Assembly (NCBI GenBank): GCA_037127255.1
Contig: JBANSL010000002.1
Coordinates: forward strand, 99,106,519-99,170,518
Direction of reading: 5' to 3'
Source: Persicaria tinctoria
Taxonomy: Eukaryota; Streptophyta; Magnoliopsida; Caryophyllales; Polygonaceae
DNA length: 64,000 nt
In this document: in pieces, positions 1 through 12,400 of the stretch
Layout: every line of letters begins with the position of its first letter
How positions within the stretch are numbered: position 1 is the stretch's first letter
The notes under the pieces: generated by a model
The model's database searches: none
Told to the model about the DNA's origin: nothing
The model's input: the letters and a program-made list of their open reading frames with translations, nothing else
Translations under genes and position numbers: made by a program

Positions 1-168
1 GTGTACAGTACCCTATGAGAAAATGGCGAAATATGCGACGGACTTAAAACAGGGAATATTGGTCTCCGATTCAATAAATACAATATAAAACTTGTATCTA
101 CCAAGTTACAGAGTCATTAGAGTTGAGGCTCTTCCATTTTGGATAGCTTAAGATTTCGATATATTTCC
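1..168. repeat. Class A monomer (reference copy)
   Basis: I use this copy to number monomer positions 1-168. Class A has aggg at 51-54, ctccgattc at 64-72, gtcattag at 113-120, ctcttcc at 129-135 and usually ends ttcc at 165-168. It carries CpG at 27, 36, 39, 67, 157 and across the 168/1 boundary. A monomers are usually followed by B. They are the core of the A-B and F-A-B units in the middle of the window and are scarce in the right third. Confidence 0.9.
89..107. other. Dyad symmetry inside every monomer (first copy)
   Basis: The sequence aacttg, a 7-base spacer (tatctac), then caagtt is a perfect 6-bp inverted repeat. Read with a one-base bulge, aacttgta pairs with tac-c-aagtt around a central tc. 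It sits just after the most A/T-rich part of the monomer (73-90) and recurs every 168 bp. Most monomers keep it; class G (aaggtac) and a few private variants break one pair. Dyad symmetry has been proposed as a common property of centromeric satellites that lack CENP-B boxes; a role here is inference. Confidence 0.6.
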
Positions 169-336
169 GTGTACAGTACCCTATGAGAAAATGGCGAAAT
201 ATGCGACGGACTTAAAACATTGAATATTGGTCTCCGATTAAATAAATACAATATAAAACTTGTATCTACCAAGTTACAGAGTCGTTAGAGTTGAGGCTCT
301 GCCATTTTGGATAGCTTAAGATTTCGATATATTTTC
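169..336. repeat. Class B monomer (example)
   Basis: Relative to A, class B has T at 52 and 53 (attg), A at 72 (gattaaat), G at 116 (gtcgttag, an extra CpG) and G at 133 (ctctgcc). It is the most frequent class, about 105 of 381 by hand count including hybrids, and is found throughout. Many B copies are followed by a monomer beginning gtatac instead of gtgtac, so that A at position 3 probably travels with the B unit. Subtypes carry local markers: acaatac at the start (mainly right domain), aaattg (21.8-25.9 kb), gccctttt (28-36.6 kb), and gttagtg near 54-60 kb. Confidence 0.9.
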
Positions 337-504
337 GTATACAGTACCCTATGAGAAAATGGCGAAATATGCGACGGACTTAAAACAGGGAATATTGGTC
401 TCCGATTCAATAAATACAATATAAAACTTGTATCTACCAAGTTACAGAATCATTAGAGTTGAGGCTCTACTATTTTGGATAGTTTAAGATTTCGATATAT
501 TTTC

Positions 505-672
505 GTGTACAGTACCCTATGAGAAAATGGCAAAATATGCGACGGACTCAAAACATGGAATATTGGTCTCTGATTCAATAAATACAATATAAAACTTGTA
601 TCTACCAAGTTACAGAGTCATTAGAGTTGAGGGTCTGCCATTTTGGATAGCTTAAGATTTCGATATATTTTC
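505..672. repeat. Class D monomer (example)
   Basis: Class D has A at 28 (ggcaaaat), C at 45 (actcaaaac), T at 52 (catgg), T at 67 (tctctg), G at 129 (gagggtct) and G at 133. Two of these (28 and 67) are CpG-to-TpG/CpA type changes relative to A. D normally follows C. D monomers are absent between 13777 and 34422. Left-domain D copies often carry ctttgag at the start; several right-domain copies carry acaacata near 80-87. Some right-domain copies have non-D 3' ends (41983, 43831, 53239, 56599, 58447). Confidence 0.88.
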
Positions 673-1176
673 GTGTACAGTACCCTATGAGAAAATGGCG
701 AAATATGCGACGGACTTAAAACAGGGAATATTGGTCACCGATTCAATAAATACAATATAAAACTTGTATCTACCAAGTTACAGAGTCATTAGAGTTGAGG
801 CTCTTCCATTTTGGATAGCTTAATATTTCGATATATTTTCGTGTACAGTACCCTATGAGAAAATGGCGAAATATGCGACGGACTTAAAACATTGAATATT
901 GGTCTCCGATTAAATAAATACAATATAAAACTTGTATCTACCAAGTTACAGAGTCGTTAGAGTTGAGGCTCTGCCATTTCGGATAGCTTAAGATTTCGAT
1001 ATATTTTCGTGTACAGTACCCTATGAGAAAATGGCGAAATATGCGACGGACTTTAAACAGGGAATATTGGTCTCTGATTCAATAAATACAATATAAAACT
1101 TGTATCTACCAAGTTACAGAGTCATATGAGTTGAGGCTCTGCCATTTTGGATAGCTTAAGATTTCGATATATTTTC

Positions 1177-1344
1177 GTGTACAGTACCCTATGAGAAAAT
1201 GGCGAAATATGCGACGGACATAAAACAGGGAATATTGGTCTCCGATTCAATAAATACAATATAAAACTTGTATCTACCAAGGTACAGAGTCATTAGAGTT
1301 GAGGCTCTTCCATTTTTGATAGCTTAAGATTTCGATATATTTCC
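1177..1344. repeat. Class G monomer (example)
   Basis: Class G has A at 44 (gacataaaac) and G at 106 (ccaaggtac), with A-like gtcattag and ctcttcc. G at 106 breaks one base pair of the dyad at 89-107. In the 15-mer copies G also reads tcaacc near 96-101. A G' form keeps gacataaaac but has the ordinary aagttac, at 15961, 27703, 29719, 33919 and 36271. G or G' usually follows F' and precedes B. Confidence 0.83.
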
Positions 1345-1512
1345 GTGTACAGTACCCAATGAGAAAATGGCGAAATATGCGACGGACTTAAAACATTGAA
1401 TATTGGTCTCCGATTAAATAAATACAATATAAAACTTGTATCTACCAAGTTACAGAGTCGTTAGAGTTGAGGCTCTGCCATTTTGGATAGCTTAAGATTT
1501 CGATATATTTTC

Positions 1513-1680
1513 GTATACAGTACCCTATGAGAAAATGGCGAAATATGCGACGGACTTTAAACAGGGAATATTGGTCTCTGATTCAATAAATACAATATAA
1601 AACTTGTATCTACCAAGTTACAGAGTCATTTGAGTTGAGGCTCTGCCATTTTGGATAGCTTAAGATTTCGATATATTTTC
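1513..1680. repeat. Class F monomer (example), with F' and F'' forms
   Basis: Class F has T at 46 (actttaaac), T at 67 (tctctg), T at 119 (gtcatttgag) and G at 133. The F' form has gtcatatgag (A at 118, T at 119), seen at 1009, 4369, 27367, 27535, 29551, 33583, 33751 and 36103. The F'' form has cagactc (C at 113), seen at 41647, 43495, 53407, 55759, 56767, 57607, 58615, 60967 and 63151. Some F'' copies also read acacaat instead of acaatat. F frequently follows B and then begins gtatac. Confidence 0.87.
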
Positions 1681-1848
1681 GTGTACAGTACCCTATGAGA
1701 AAATGGCGAAATATGCGACGGACTTAAAACAGGGAATATTGGTCTCCGATTCAATAAATACAATATAAAACTTGTATCTACCAAGTTACAGAATCATTAG
1801 AGTTGAGGCTCTACTATTTTGGATAGTTTAAGATTTCGATATATTTTC
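1681..1848. repeat. Class C monomer (example)
   Basis: Class C keeps aggg at 51-54 and ctccgattc, but has A at 113 (gaatcattag), ctctact at 129-135 (A at 133, T at 135) and T at 147 (ggatagttta). It is usually followed by D in the left and right domains, forming C-D or C-D-E-B runs. A C' form with gaatcattag but B-like ctctgcc at 129-135 occurs at 18127, 20311, 22327 and 25351. A gacagac subtype appears at 40975, 46183, 46855, 48535 and 52735. Confidence 0.88.
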
Positions 1849-4032
1849 GTGTACAGTACCCTATGAGAAAATGGCAAAATATGCGACGGACTCAAAACAT
1901 GGAATATTGGTCTCTGATTCAATAAATACAATATAAAACTTGTATCTACCAAGTTACAGAGTCATTAGAGTTGAGGGTCTGCCATTTTGGATAGCTTAAG
2001 ATTTCGATATATTTTCGTGTACAGTACCCTATGAGAAAATGGCGAAATATGCGACGGACTTAAAACAGGGAATATTGGTCACCGATTCAATAAATACAAT
2101 ATAAAACTTGTATCTTCCAAGTTACAGAGTCATTAGAGTTGAGGCTCTTCCATTTTGGATAGCTTAAGATTTCGATATATTTTCGTGTACAGTACCCTAT
2201 GAGAAAATGGCGAAATATGCGACGGACTTAAAACATTGAATATTGGTCTCCGATTAAATAAATACAATATAAAACTTGTATCTACCAAGTTACAGAGTCG
2301 TTAGAGTTGAGGCTCTGCCATTTTGGATAGCTTAAGATTTCGATATATTTTCGTGTACAGTACCCTATGCGAAAATGGCGAAATATGCGACGGACTTTAA
2401 ACAGGGAATATTGGTCTCTGATTCAATAAATACAATATAAAACTTGTATCTACCAAGTTACAGAGTCATTTGAGTTGAGGCTCTGCCATTTTGGATAGCT
2501 TAAGATTTCGATATATTTTCGTGTACAGTACCCTATGAGAAAATGGCGAAATATGCGACGGACTTAAAACAGGGAATATTGGTCTCCGATTCAATAAATA
2601 CAATATAAAACTTGTATCTACCAAGTTACAGAGTCATTAGAGTTGAGGCTCTTCCATTTTGGATAGCTTAAGATTTCGATATATTTCCGTGTACAGTACC
2701 CTATGAGAAAATGGCGAAATATGCGACGGACTTAAAACAGGGAATATTGGTCTCCGATTCAATAAATACAATATAAAACTTGTATCTACCAAGGTACAGA
2801 GTCATTAGAGTTGAGGCTCTTCCATTTTGGATAGCTTAAGATTTCGATATATTTTCGTGTACAGTACCCTTTGAGAAAATGGCAAAATATGCGACGGACT
2901 CAAAACATGGAATATTGGTCTCTGATTCAATAAATACAATATAAAACTTGTATCTACCAAGTTACAGAGTCATTAGAGTTGAGGGTCTGCCATTTTGGAT
3001 AGCTTAAGATTTCGATATATTTTCGTGTACAGTACCCTATGAGAAAATGGCGAAATATGCGACGGACTTAAAACAGGGAATATTGGTCACCGATTCAATA
3101 AATACAATATAAAACTTGTATCTACCAAGTTACAGAGTCATTAGAGTTGAGGCTCTTCCATTTTGGATAGCTTAAGATTTCGATATATTTTCGTGTACAG
3201 TACCCTATGAGAAAATGGCGAAATATGCGACGGACTTAAAACATTGAATATTGGTCTCCGATTAAATAAATACAATATAAAACTTGTATCTACCAAGTTA
3301 CAGAGTCGTTAGAGTTGAGGCTCTGCCATTTTGGATAGCTTAAGATTTCGATATATTTTCGTGTACAGTACCCTATGAGAAAATGGCGAAATATGCGACG
3401 GACTTAAAACAGGGAATATTGGTCTCCGATTCAATAAATACAATATAAAACTTGTATCTACCAAGTTACAGAGTCATTAGAGTTGAGGCTCTTCCATTTT
3501 GGATAGCTTAAGATTTCGATATATTTCCGTGTACAGTACCCTATGAGAAAATGGCGAAATATGCGACGGACTTAAAACATTGAATATTGGTCTGCGATTA
3601 AATAAATACAATATAAAACTTGTATCTACCAAGTTACAGAGTCGTTAGAGTTGAGGCTCTGCCATTTTGGATAGCTTAAGATTTCGATATATTTTCGTAT
3701 ACAGTACCCTATGAGAAAATGGCGAAATATGCGACGGACTTAAAACAGGGAATATTGGTCTCCGATTCAATAAATACAATATAAAACTTGTATCTACCAA
3801 GTTACAGAATCATTAGAGTTGAGGCTCTACTATTTTGGATAGTTTAAGATTTCGATATATTTTCGTGTACAGTACCCTATGAGAAAATGGCAAAATATGC
3901 GACGGACTCAAAACATGGAATATTGGTCTCTGATTCAATAAATACAATATAAAACTTGTATCTACCAAGTTACAGAGTCATTAGAGTTGAGGGTCTGCCA
4001 TTTTGGATAGCTTAAGATTTCGATATATTTTC

Positions 4033-4200
4033 GTGTACAGTACCCTATGAGAAAATGGCGAAATATGCGACGGACTTAAAACAGGGAATATTGGTCACCG
4101 ATTCAATAAATACAATATAAAACTTGTATCTACCAAGTTACAGAGTCATTAGAGTTGAGGCTCTTCCATTTTGGATAGCTTAAGATTTCGATATATTTTC
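4033..4200. repeat. Class E monomer (example)
   Basis: Class E is A-like apart from A at 65 (ggtcaccgat) and a 3' end in tttc rather than ttcc. In the left domain it almost always sits in the order C-D-E-B. A subtype that also has tctagc near 96-101 (E/L) occurs at 21655, 22495, 24679 and 25519, which suggests an exchange between E and L monomers. Confidence 0.86.
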
Positions 4201-5040
4201 GTGTACAGTACCCTATGAGAAAATGGCGAAATATGCGACGGACATAAAACATTGAATATTGGTCTCCGATTAAATAAATACAATATAAAACTTGTATCTA
4301 CCAAGTTACAGAGTCGTTAGAGTTGAGGCTCTGCCATTTTGGATAGCTTAAGATTTCGATATATTTTCGTGTACAGTACCCTATGAGAAAATGGCGAAAT
4401 ATGCGACGGACTTTAAACAGGGAATATTGGTCTCTGATTCAATAAATACAATATAAAACTTGTATCTACCAAGTTACAGAGTCATATGAGTTGAGGCTCT
4501 GCCATTTTGGATAGCTTAAGATTTCGATATATTTTCGTGTACAGTACCCTATGAGAAAATGGCGAAATATGCGACGGACATAAAACAGGGAATATTGGTC
4601 TCCGATTCAATAAATACAATATAAAACTTGTATCTACCAAGGTACAGAGTCATTAGAGTTGAGGCTCTTCCATTTTGGATAGCTTAAGATTTCGATATAT
4701 TTCCGTGTACAGTACCCAATGAGAAAATGGCGAAATATGCGACGGACTTAAAACATTGAATATTGGTCTCCGATTAAATAAATACAATATAAAACTTGTA
4801 TCTACCAAGTTACAGAGTCGTTAGAGTTGAGGCTCTGCCATTTTGGATAGCTTAAGATTTCGATATATTTTCGTATACAGTACCCTATGAGAAAATGGCG
4901 AAATATGCGACGGACTTTAAACAGGGAATATTGGTCTCTGATTCAATAAATACAATATAAAACTTGTATCTACCAAGTTACAGAGTCATTTGAGTTGAGG
5001 CTCTGCCATTTTGGATAGCTTAAGATTTCGATATATTTTC

Positions 5041-8000
5041 GTGTACAGTACCCTATGAGAAAATGGCGAAATATGCGACGGACTTAAAACAGGGAATATT
5101 GGTCTCCGATTCAATAAATACAATATAAAACTTGTATCTACCAAGTTACAGAATCATTAGAGTTGAGGCTCTACTATTTTGGATAGTTTAAGATTTCGAT
5201 ATATTTTCGTGTACAGTACCCTTTGAGAAAATGGCAAAATATGCGACGGACTCAAAACATGGAATATTGGTCTCTGATTCAATAAATACAATATAAAACT
5301 TGTATCTACCAAGTTACAGAGTCATTAGAGTTGAGGGTCTGCCATTTTGGATAGCTTAAGATTTCGATATATTTTCGTGTACATTACCCTATGAGAAAAT
5401 GGCGAAATATGCGACGGACTTAAAACAGGGAATATTGGTCACCGATTCAATAAATACAATATAAAACTTGTATCTACCAAGTTACAGAGTCATTAGAGTT
5501 GAGGCTCTTTCATTTTGGATAGCTTAAGATTTCGATATATTTTCGTGTACAGTACCCTATGAGAAAATGGCGAAATATGCGACGGACTTAAAACATTGAA
5601 TATTGGTCTCCGATTAAATAAATACAATATAAAACTTGTATCTACCAAGTTACAGAGTCGTTAGAGTTGAGGCTCTGCCATTTTGGATAGCTTAAGATTT
5701 CGATATATTTTCGTGTACAGTACCCTATGAGAAAATGGCGAAATATGCGACGGACTTAAAACAGGGAATATTGGTCTCCGATTCAATAAATACAATATAA
5801 AACTTGTATCTACCAAGTTACAGAGGCATTAGAGTTGAGGCTCTTCCATTTTGGATAGCTTAAGATTTCGATATATTTTCGTGTACAGTACCCTATGAGA
5901 AAATGGCGAAATATGCGACGGACTTAAAACATTGAATATTGGTCTCCGATTAAATAAATACAATATAAAACTTGTATCTACCAAGTTACAGAGTCGTTAG
6001 AGTTGAGGCTCTGCCATTTTGGATAGCTTAAGTTTTCGGTATATTTTCGTATACAGTACCCTATGAGAAAATGGCGAAATATGCGACGGACTTAAAACAG
6101 GGAATATTGGTCTCCGATTCAATAAATACAATATAAAACTTGTATCTACCAAGTTACAGAATCATTAGAGTTGAGGCTCTACTATTTTGGATAGTTTAAG
6201 ATTTCGATATATTTTCGTGTACAGTACCCTATGAGAAAATGGCAAAATATGCGACGGACTCAAAACATGGAATATTGGTCTCTGATTCAATAAATACAAT
6301 ATAAAACTTGTATCTACCAAGTTACAGAGTCATTAGAGTTGAGGGTCTGCCATTTTGGATAGCTTAAGATTTCGATATATTTTCGTGTACAGTACCCTAT
6401 GAGAAAATGGCGAAATATGCGACGGACTTAAAACAGGGAATATTGGTCACCGATTCAATAAATACAATATAAAACTTGTATCTACCAAGTTACAGAGTCA
6501 TTAGAGTTGAGGCTCTTCCATTTTGGATAGCTTAAGATTTCGATATATTTTCGTGTACAGTACCCTATGAGAAAATGGCGAAATATGCGACGGACTTAAA
6601 ACATTGAATATTGGTCTCCGATTAAATAAATACAATATAAAACTTGTATCTACCAAGTTACAGAGTCGTTAGAGTTGAGGCTCTGCCATTTTGGATAGCT
6701 TAAGATTTCGATATATTTTCGTGTAGAGTACCCTATGAGAAAATGGCGAAATATGCGACGGACTTAAAACAGGGAATATTGGTCTCCGATTCAATAAATA
6801 CAATATAAAACTTGTCTCTACCAAGTTACAGAATCATTAGAGTTGAGGCTCTACTATTTTGGATAGTTTAAGATTTCGATATATTTTCGTGTACAGTACC
6901 CTTTGAGAAAATGGCAAAATATGCGACGGACTCAAAACATGGAATATTGGTCTCTGATTCAATAAATACAATATAAAACTTGTATCTACCAAGTTACAGA
7001 GTCATTAGAGTTGAGGGTCTGCCATTTTGGATAGCTTAAGATTTCGATATATTTTCGTGTACATTACCCTATGAGAAAACGGCGAAATATGCGACGGACT
7101 TAAAACAGGGAATATTGGTCACCGATTCAATAAATACAATATAAAACTTGTATCTACCAAGTTACAGAGTCATTAGAGTTGAGGCTCTTCCATTTTGGAT
7201 AGCTTAAGATTTCGATATATTTTCGTGTACAGTACCCTATGAGAAAATGGCGAAATATGCGACGGACTTAAAACATTGAATATTGGTCTCCGATTAAATA
7301 AATACAATATAAAACTTGTATCTACCAAGTTACAGAGTCGTTAGAGTTGAGGCTCTGCCATTTTGGATAGCTTAAGATTTCGATATATTTTCGTGTACAG
7401 TACCCTATGAGAAAATGGCGAAATATGCGACGGACTTAAAACAGGGAATATTGGTCTCCGATTCAATAAATACAATATAAAACTTGTATCTACCAAGTTA
7501 CAGAGTCATTAGAGTTGAGTCTCTTCCATTTTGGATAGCTTAAGATTTCGATATATTTCCGTGTACAGTACCCTATGAGAAAATGGCGAAATATGCGACG
7601 GACTTAAAACATTGAATATTGGTCTCCGATTAAATAAATACAATATAAAACTTGTATCTACCAAGTTACAGAGTCGTTAGAGTTGAGGCTCTGCCATTTT
7701 GGATAGCTTAAGTTTTCGATATATTTTCGTATACAGTACCCTATGAGAAAATGGCGAAATATGCGACGGACTTAAAACAGGGAATATTGGTCTCCGATTC
7801 AATAAATACAATATAAAACTTGTATCTACCAAGTTACAGAATCATTAGAGTTGAGGCTCTACTATTTTGGATAGTTTAAGATTTCGATATATTTTCGTGT
7901 ACAGTACCCTATGAGAAAATGGCAAAATATGCGACGGACTCAAAACATGGAATATTGGTCTCTGATTCAATAAATACAATATAAAACTTGTATCTACCAA

Positions 8001-9408
8001 GTTACAGAGTCATTAGAGTTGAGGGTCTGCCATTTTGGATAGCTTAAGATTTCGATATATTTTCGTGTACAGTACCCTATGAGAAAGTGGCGAAATATGC
8101 GACGGACTTAAAACAGGGAATATTGGTCACCGATTCAATAAATACAATATAAAACTTGTATCTACCAAGTTACAGAGTCATTAGAGTTGAGGCTCTTCCA
8201 TTTTGGATAGCTTAAGATTTCGATATATTTTCGTGTACAGTACCCTATGAGAAAATGGCGAAATATGCGACGGACTTAAAACATTGAATATTGGTCTCCG
8301 ATTAAATAAATACAATATAAAACTTGTATCTACCAAGTTACAGAGTCGTTAGAGTTGAGGCTCTGCCATTTTGGATAGCTTAAGATTTCGATATATTTTC
8401 GTGTAGAGTACCCTATGAGAAAATGGCGAAATATGCGACGGACTTAAAACAGGGAATATTGGTCTCCGATTCAATAAATACAATATAAAACTTGTATCTA
8501 CCAAGTTACAGAATCATTAGAGTTGAGGCTCTACTATTTTGGATAGTTTAAGATTTCGATATATTTTCGTGTACAGTACCCTTTGAGAAAATGGCAAAAT
8601 ATGCGACGGACTCAAAACATGGAATATTGGTCTCTGATTCAATAAATACAATATAAAACTTGTATCTACCAAGTTACAGAGTCATTAGAGTTGAGGGTCT
8701 GCCATTTTGGATAGCTTAAGATTTCGATATATTTTCGTGTACAGTACCCTATGAGAAAATGGCGAAATATGCGACGGACTTAAAACAGGGAATATTGGTC
8801 ACCGATTCAATAAATACAATATAAAACTTGTATCTACCAAGTTACAGAGTCATTAGAGTTGAGGCTCTTCCATTTTGGATAGCTTAAGATTTCGATATAT
8901 TTTCGTGTACAGTACCCTATGAGAAAATGGCGAAATATGCGACGGACTTAAAACATTGAATATTGGTCTCCGATTAAATAAATACAATATAAAACTTGTA
9001 TCTACCAAGTTACAGAGTCGTTAGAGTTGAGGCTCTGCCATTTTGGATAGCTTAAGATTTCGATATATTTTCGTGTACAGTACCCTATGAGAAAATGGCG
9101 AAATATGCGACGGACTTAAAACAGGGAATATTGGTCTCCGATTCAATAAATACAATATAAAACTTGTATCTACCAAGTTACAGAGTCATTAGAGTTGAGG
9201 CTCTTCCATTTTGGATAGCTTAAGATTTCGATATATTTCCGTGTACAGTACCCTATGAGAAAATGGCGAAATATGCGACGGACTTAAAACATTGAATATT
9301 GGTCTCCGATTAAATAAATACAATATAAAACTTGTATCTACCAAGTTACAGAGTCGTTAGAGTTGAGGCTCTGCCATTTTGGATAGCTTAAGATTTCGAT
9401 ATATTTTC
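5041..9408. repeat. 10-mer HOR, 1680-bp period, about 2.6 copies
   Basis: The order C-D-E-B-A-B-C-D-E-B repeats from 5041, 6721 and 8401. The first two copies (5041-6720 and 6721-8400) differ at about nine sites by eye. Shared rare markers are gtgtagag at 6721 and 8401, acattaccc at 5377 and 7057, and agttttcg in B at 5881 and 7561. The start overlaps the 20-mer copy and the end overlaps the 15-mer, so this block formed from pieces of the same C-D-E-B module. Confidence 0.9.
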
Positions 9409-12400
9409 GTATACAGTACCCTATGAGAAAATGGCGAAATATGCGACGGACTTTAAACAGGGAATATTGGTCTCTGATTCAATAAATACAATATAAAACT
9501 TGTATCTACCAAGTTATAGAGTCATTTGAGTTGAGGCTCTGCCATTTTGGATAGCTTAAGATTTCGATATATTTTCGTGTACAGTACCCTATGAGAAAAT
9601 GGCGAAATATGCGACGGACTTAAAACAGGGAATATTGGTCTCCGATTCAATAAATACAATATAAAACTTGTATCTACCAAGTTACAGAGTCATATGAGTT
9701 GAGGCTCTGCCATTTTGGATAGCTTAAGATTTCGATATATTTTCGTGTACAGTACCCTATGAGAAAATGGCGAAATATGCGACGGACATAAAACAGGGAA
9801 TATTGGTCTCCGATTCAATAAATACAATATAAAACTTGTATCAACCAAGGTACAGAGTCATTAGAGTTGAGGCTCTTCCATTTTGGATAGCTTAAGATTT
9901 CGATATATTTCCGTGTACAGTACCCTATGAGAAAATGGCGAAATATGCGACGGACTTAAAACATTGAATATTGGTCTCCGATTAAATAAATACAATATAA
10001 AACTTGTATCTACCAAGTTACAGAGTCGTTAGAGTTGAGGCTCTGCCATTTTGGATAGCTTAAGATTTCGATGTATTTTCGTGTACAGTACCCTATGAGA
10101 AAATGGCGAAATATGCGACGGACTTAAAACATTGAATATTGGTCTCCGATTAAATAAATACAATATAAAACTTGTATCTACCAAGTTACAGAGTCGTTAG
10201 AGTTGAGGTTCTGCCATTTTGGATAGCTTAAGATTTCGATATATTTTCGTGTACAGTACCCTATGAGAAAATGGCGAAATATGCGACGGACTTAAAACAG
10301 GGAATATTGGTCTCCGATTCAATAAATACAATATAAAACTTGTATCTACCAAGTTACAGAATCATTAGAGTTGAGGCTCTACTATTTTGGATAGCTTAAG
10401 ATTTCGATATATTTTCGTGTACAGTACCCTATGAGAAAATGGCGAAATATGCGACGGACATAAAACAGGGAATATTGGTCTCCGATTCAATAAATACAAT
10501 ATAAAACTTGTATCAACCAAGGTACAGAGTCATTAGAGTTGAGGCTCTTCCATTTTGGATAGCTTAAGATTTCGATATATTTCCGTGTACAGTACCCTAT
10601 GAGAAAATGGCGAAATATGCGACGGACTTAAAACATTGAATATTGGTCTCCGATTAAATAAATACAATATAAAACTTGTATCTACCAAGTTACAGAGTCA
10701 TTAGAGTTGAGGCTCTTCCATTTTGGATAGCTTAAGATTTCGATATATTTTCGTGTACAATACCCTATGAGAAAATGGCGAAATATGCGACGGACTTAAA
10801 ACATTGAATATTGGTCTCCGATTAAATAAATACAATATAAAACTTGTATCTACCAAGTTACAGAGTCGTTAGAGTTGAGGCTCTGCCATTTTGGATAGCT
10901 TAAGATTTCGATATATTTTCGTGTACAGTACCCTATGAGAAAATGGCGAAATATGCGACGGACTTAAAACAGGGAATATTGGTCTCCGATTCAATAAATA
11001 CAATATAAAACTTGTATCTACCAAGTTACAGAATCATTAGAGTTGAGGCTCTCCTATTTTGGATAGTTTAAGATTTCGATATATTTTCGTGTACAGTACC
11101 CTTTGAGAAAATGGCAAAATATGCGACGGACTCAAAACATGGAATATTGGTCTCTGATTCAATAAATACAATATAAAACTTGTATCTACCAAGTTACAGA
11201 GTCATTAGAGTTGAGGGTCTGCCATTTTGGATAGCTTAAGATTTCGATATATTTTCGTGTACAGTACCCTATGAGAAAATGGCGAAATATGCGACGGACT
11301 TAAAACAGGGAATATTGGTCACCGATTCAATAAATACAATATAAAACTTGTATCTACCAAGTTACAGAGTCATTAGAGTTGAGGCTCTTCCATTTTGGAT
11401 AGCTTAAGATTTCGATATATTTTCGTGTACAGTACCCTATGAGAAAATGGCGAAATATGCGACGGACTTAAAACATTGAATATTGGTCTCCGATTAAATA
11501 AATACAATATAAAACTTGTATCTACCAAGTTACAGAGTCGTTAGAGTTGAGGCTCTGCCATTTTGGATAGCTTAAGATTTCGATATATTTTCGTGTACAG
11601 TACCCTATGAGAAAATGGCGAAATATGCGACGGACTTAAAACAGGGAATATTGGTCTCCGATTCAATAAATACAATATAAAACTTGTATCTACCAAGTTA
11701 CAGAGTCATTAGAGTTGAGGCTCTTCCATTTTGGATAGCTTAAGATTTCGATATATTTCCGTGTACAGTACCCTATGAGAAAATGGCGAAATATGCGACG
11801 GACTTAAAACATTGAATATTGGTCTCCGATTAAATAAATACAATATAAAACTTGTATCTACCAAGTTACAGAGTCGTTAGAGTTGAGGCTCTGCCATTTT
11901 GGATAGCTTAAGATTTCGATATATTTTCGTATACAGTACCCTATGAGAAAATGGCGAAATATGCGACGGACTTTAAACAGGGAATATTGGTCTCTGATTC
12001 AATAAATACAATATAAAACTTGTATCTACCAAGTTATAGAGTCATTTGAGTTGAGGCTCTGCCATTTTGGATAGCTTAAGATTTCGATATATTTTCGTGT
12101 ACAGTACCCTATGAGAAAATGGCGAAATATGCGACGGACTTAAAACAGGGAATATTGGTCTCCGATTCAATAAATACAATATAAAACTTGTATCTACCAA
12201 GTTACAGAGTCATATGAGTTGAGGCTCTGCCATTTTGGATAGCTTAAGATTTCGATATATTTTCGTGTACAGTACCCTATGAGAAAATGGCGAAATATGC
12301 GACGGACATAAAACAGGGAATATTGGTCTCCGATTCAATAAATACAATATAAAACTTGTATCAACCAAGGTACAGAGTCATTAGAGTTGAGGCTCTTCCA

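Larger units (their letters stand above)
1..5712. repeat. 20-mer HOR, 3360-bp period, 1.7 copies
   Basis: Monomers 1-14 (1-2352) and 21-34 (3361-5712) share the order A-B-C-D-E-B-F'-G-B-F-C-D-E-B. Comparing line against line, I found nine substitutions in 2352 bp, about 99.6% identity. Shared subtype markers, such as cccaatgag in the B at 1345 and 4705, support block duplication rather than chance ordering. Monomers 15-20 (F-A-G-D-E-B) occur only in the first copy, and the order after monomer 34 departs from it. Confidence 0.9.

Noticed and set aside
151..183. CENP-B box-like motif (ttcg, four bases, a, then cgtg)
   Set aside because: The spacing to the second half is two bases too long and the second half is cgtg, not cggg. 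The required core of a CENP-B box is therefore not present.
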